Under the pieces are notes generated by a model. It was not told the DNA's origin and made no database searches. It saw only the letters and a list, made by a program, of their open reading frames with translations. Made by a program: the position numbers and the translations under genes. Shown here piece after piece: positions 60,140 to 64,000 of a stretch of 64,000 nt of DNA (the first letter of the stretch is position 1; each line of letters starts with the position of its first letter). The stretch spans positions 10,230,001 to 10,294,000 of the forward strand of contig JAGUCH010000001.1 of NCBI GenBank assembly GCA_019096065.1, given 5' to 3'. This stretch comes from Paracyclopina nana. Taxonomy: Eukaryota > Arthropoda > Copepoda > Cyclopoida > Cyclopettidae.

Positions 60140-61212
60140 TTCACTCACACTCTTCGTTGTAGCGTAGTGCATCAATTCTCCAGCATCCAGAAAATGAATG
60201 AAAGAGACTCTTTATTTGGCATATGCCAAACCACTAGGAAAAGTGCATCGGGCTTGGGAATGTACGTGATTTTCCTCACGTCTGACCCTATTTCCTAGCT
60301 GGCATGCATGAAACCAACCCCACTTTTTTGCATAAGCTTTCATCCATTAGCATATTGTATGCTAGGTGTCTCTAACAGGATGCATTGCCTCTTTTTGATC
60401 GACTAGTTATCGATGGAAGCTCTATAGAGGTTCAAAGAAACTGAGCGATATTCAGCGCAATCTCAGTTTGCTAACCTACTTATAACAGAATCAAATGATG
60501 AACGCCGAAATCCCCGCGGATTAGAGAAAGAAACGTGCTCTTAATTGGACTAAAGATTGCACAATTTTTAGGCTAAGGGAAGGGCCACAACTCCCTTGTA
60601 AGCTCAAGAATGTGCAGTTTGGCCAAGTGCTCGAGAGTATTGCATTTGTTCACGATCATTATTTCCACATATTAGCTCGTTCATTGATAGATCAGCTGTT
60701 TGCAGACCTGTCAATAAGCAACCCCATTCATGGGTCCTAAGAGGGAAGGGTAGCACATAGCATTGAAGTCAAACCCCTAGCTAGCTCTCACAAATAATGA
60801 TTGCTACCATGCAAAAAAGGTTACTACTTTTCTTGTGTAAAGCCTGGCAACAAATACAAATATTACAGTTGCGCTTATACTAGGACACTTTTCCCCTAGC
60901 AATTATCGCAAGCTATCATTGTAAAGCAGTCACAAATACTCTCTTCCTCGGTGATCTCATGTCTAAAGACAATTTAGAAGCTTCCAAGGTGCCATATCAT
61001 TTATTTACGGCTCAGAATTTTGGCCATTTATTAGAATGTTTTATTGAAGTTTTTTTTAAAAATATATCGATGTTTTGGCCACTATTTTTCGCTAGTTGTT
61101 CACAATGACCTCAGTTACCAAGAGCTAGCTTGCAATTAACGCATGTCTTTAAAGAGAATACCCGCGCTCATTTAGGTCCGTTCGAGATATGGCCCTGTTC
61201 ACTAGCAATATT
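60140..61212. other. Unassigned AT-rich DNA
   Basis: No gene recognised. The last bases (GGCCCTGTTCACTAGC, 61193 on) look like a family E-type end into which the G hairpin was inserted. Confidence 0.35.
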
Positions 61213-61357
61213 GGCTCATTATCTTCCGCGTCTTTGATCGTAGCATGGTTGCGGTTGTTATCGGTTCTTATTTACTGACGAGGTTGCGATGTCAGTAAAT
61301 AAGAAGCGATAACAACCGTAAGCATTCCACGATCAAAGACGCGGAAGATAATGAGCC
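61213..61357. repeat. Family G hairpin, copy 2
   Basis: 145 bp like 47336-47480 but with the 11-base loop in the opposite orientation (GAGGTTGCGAT) and a few arm mismatches. Flanked by AATAT / ATATT. Confidence 0.88.
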
Positions 61358-61932
61358 AATATTAACAAAATAATTCGAGGCCCGTAGCATTGGACATCCA
61401 ACTATAGTTATAGTGAAGTAAAGCCTTGACCATCTATAATATTACCAAATAAATTGCACAATATTACGCAGATATTGCCATGTATCAGGTAAATACAGAG
61501 AATATCTTTTTAAGACTTTTTGTGTTCTTAATCTGTCTTGTGGTTCAATTCTACACCGATATGGAAATTCTCATTTTCTCAGCGTTTTTTCCGACCTACC
61601 AGTCGTCTGCAAATTAATTTTAACATTATGACCTGATCATTACACTAGTATTAGTTAACTCGATCGCTCACTCATCGCATCATGCAAAATTAGGAGCTGA
61701 TCAGGACCTGGAGTACAAAGATTCCGTAAATGGAAGCATTCAATGTTCTAGTGTTTCAAGATAAATGCTTTTAATTTCCTAACATGTCAAGAAGCTGTTG
61801 TTTTTCCGGCAAGATAACAAGTTTGCGCGAAAGTGAAAGCCTGCTGGTTCAGGAGCATAAAATTGATCTATCGTGATTGGCTCAATAACATCCAAACAAA
61901 GCAATTTAGGCTTAGTCTCTTCTGGATATTTC

Positions 61933-62420
61933 ATAGGAACCCGAAGTCAAGCTGACTGCAATAGATGGCACTGAGTTCAGACGGCTTTATTTCATCAGTG
62001 TGCGAGCGTAGTTGACACGTTCAACAAACGAGCTACTAGATGTGAACTGTATAAAAAAAGTCAAAAAGAGCCAGCTTCCTATTATAAAAAACCGTTGTAA
62101 TTAGATGTGTCAATCTGGGTACACTTTTAATTAGTGTTCTAGCTTGCCCGCAAGCCAGCCAAAAGGCCAGCCTGGAATTTTAGGAAAAGATGGAATTTCA
62201 GGAAATATAGCACTCTTAATATAGTCAGATGTTAATATAATTGGTCTATTTGAATCTTAAGACTCTAATCAAGCTTGTAAAAATTATACCATGCGAAAAA
62301 TAATCAAGAAAATGAGGCATTTTGGTTATTCAGACGGCGCTGCGCAAGCAGCGATCAGCCGTCTGAAATCTCATGAGCTCGCCGGTAGGACAAATATGGT
62401 ACCGTTTACGGTTTCCTATA
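61933..62420 (+). mobile_element. Family C element, copy 3
   Basis: ATAGGAACCCGAAGTCAAGC to TTTACGGTTTCCTATAG, same interior as copy 1. Confidence 0.82.
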
Positions 62421-62568
62421 GTGACCAAGCCACGGCCATTATCGTTTTTTTTTAATGACCGTTGCAATGCCACTATGAAATCTCCAGAAGAGACTGAGCC
62501 TTAGGGTGTTCCCGCATAGACCTGATAGTCATTTTTAGTTCACTTCCGTTCCCAGATATTTATTAGGT

Positions 62569-62650
62569 AGACCCAACAAGGAAAATCAGCTTAGTTAGGA
62601 GACATGACTTGACTAATAAGAAAAGGCAGGTCACAGCTAGCTTCGCCTTG
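62569..62650. repeat. Family D (subtype 1) left fragment
   Basis: ACCCAACAAGGAAAATCAGC followed by GGCAGGTCACAGCTAGCTTC; diverged and lacking the right half. Confidence 0.6.
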
Positions 62651-62764
62651 GACACCTAGCTAGTGGTAGTAGTAAATTGATTCAGCAAAGAAAATGCGCC
62701 AGAATTATGAATCATTCGGAATGCTGTTCAGCGCTAATTTTCCCTTGAAGTCTTCCATATAATG

Positions 62765-63223
62765 GGGTGTTCATCTATGCCTCGTTTCCTTATGCCCTGT
62801 TCGTCTACTCTACTTTTTCTTAACTTTCTTGTCTTACCTTACGAAAAAAGTTGTCGTAGCTCCACGAATTTCTATTAGCTGTCGTAGTTTTTAAGAGCCG
62901 GTGTTATGTTGTCAATGCCACTAGGATTGACTAAACTAATGCAACTTAAGAAAGAATACCAACTAATAGCCCGGTTCCAACACGGGATATCAGCATAGTG
63001 CAGTGCGGTAAACCAGTTAAGTCAGGTCGAGCTGAGCGGGCGAGCTAGCTGTGACCTGACTATGCTAAAAAGTCAAGTTACGTCTCTTGACTATGCTGAT
63101 TTACCATGTTGGAACCCGGCTATGGAGTTAGAAGTGTTTTGATTAATCAGAAGTACGAAAACTTAAGCATTTCGTTTAAGGCTGTCGTAAGATTTTATGG
63201 AAACGAGGCATAGATGAACACCC
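62765..63223. mobile_element. Element N with 25-bp perfect inverted ends and nested F and D
   Basis: Left end begins GGGTGTTCATCTATGCC and the right end is its exact complement over 25 bases. Inside: a family F half from 62791 and a complete family D copy at 62967-63122. Confidence 0.8.
62967..63122. mobile_element. Family D (subtype 1) miniature element
   Basis: Complete copy, TAGCCCGGTTCCAACACGG to TGTTGGAACCCGGCTA, nested in element N. Confidence 0.9.
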
Positions 63224-64000
63224 TATTAAGTAGGAGGCTTAAGTAAAACGCAATTTAACGGAAAGAAAAAATTTCCTTTATAGATGAACACAACATTAAG
63301 CCGATGTAAAGCTACGTAGTGAGTTGTCAAAATTCATAACTGTTCACCCGTAAAAATTGACCTAGGATCCCTTTTTTAGGTCATGCAGAAGAAGAAAGAT
63401 AAATAAGATTGTTTTATCCTCCAATGAACCAGCAAGCCTATTCTTTGGCTTATATCCCAGTAGCAGTTGTTTGCGTGAGTTTCAAGGTGAATGTGGAAAA
63501 AAGAGTTGAAACTGCAGCATTTATTTGGGTCCATTGATCAAAGGAGACCAGCTCTCAATTGATCTGATCATTTGGTAAAATAGCAGTGCCTCAGCCTTTA
63601 ATGAGATACTTCATTTTTCAAATAACTGGAGGGCTTCGAATAGTAATGGTTCTGGTTTATAATTGTTATTCTGCAGTACAGTCCACCACAACAGCTGAAG
63701 AGTAGTAGTGAGTTTGGGACCCTTAATGGCCATTGTGCGCTCATCACACGGTGCATTAAAGCAAGTTTTCGTACAATACACCTAGGCAAAATCAATATCC
63801 ATGCGTTTCATTAACGACTCAACTTTTTCAACTAAGAACATTCAGCATTCATTTTGTATTCCTACCCAATCTCTCTGATCAAGATCTCAAAGCTTGAACA
63901 TTTGCAATTGGTAGACGACAGCTGCTCATTTACCATACGCAAAATTCATTTGAATTCAATTTAAAATGGTAAATTGAACATTTGAGGCAAAATGGGGGAG
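63224..64000. other. Unassigned AT-rich DNA
   Basis: 63228-63300 repeats a block also at 58310-58385 (CTTAAGTAAAACGCAATTTA). Nothing gene-like recognised to the end of the window. Confidence 0.35.

Overview
The window is eukaryotic nuclear DNA from an animal. Genes are split by introns of about 50 bp to several kb with GT-AG borders. The proteins are animal families: tubulin carboxypeptidase CCP1, SETD7, acetylcholinesterase, a FERM protein and a cyclic nucleotide-gated channel. The intergenic DNA is AT-rich and packed with short inverted-repeat transposons. An arthropod, perhaps a crustacean, fits the gene styles and repeat load, but the species is inferred, not shown.

Layout. About 0.7-4.5 kb (minus) holds the N-terminal half of an AGTPBP1/CCP1-like gene, cut by the left window edge. 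At 4.64-7.80 kb lies a complete Transib/RAG1-type DNA transposon, with CACAG(A/T)G ends, a 5-bp target duplication CTGTG on both sides and a single-intron 738-aa transposase. A SETD7-like SET protein follows at 8.84-10.30 kb (plus). From 10.4 to 14.1 kb is a repeat cluster (families A, B, H, D and a tandem-15-mer element K). Acetylcholinesterase occupies 17.24-19.27 kb (plus), an EPB41L4A-like FERM gene of 14 exons 21.05-28.40 kb (minus). From 28.9 to 39.7 kb no gene was recognised: a GC-rich stretch and then nested repeats. A 16-exon CNG channel gene runs 39.77-50.27 kb (plus). From 50.3 kb to the end I see only repeats and unassigned AT-rich DNA.

The genes do not form a pathway. Several (acetylcholinesterase, CNG channel, CCP1) are typically active in neurons, but this clustering is probably chance. 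All exon models were built by hand from open frames, splice signals and reading phase; in every multi-exon model the phases close without a frameshift. The most notable feature is the apparently intact Transib-like element, a relative of the ancestor of the vertebrate V(D)J recombinase, followed by the recurrent nesting of miniature elements (D into D, E into D, D plus F into N, P into B, C into B) and a terminal-inverted-repeat element carrying a tRNA-like sequence.

Repeat family letters (A-P, T) are my own labels within this window.
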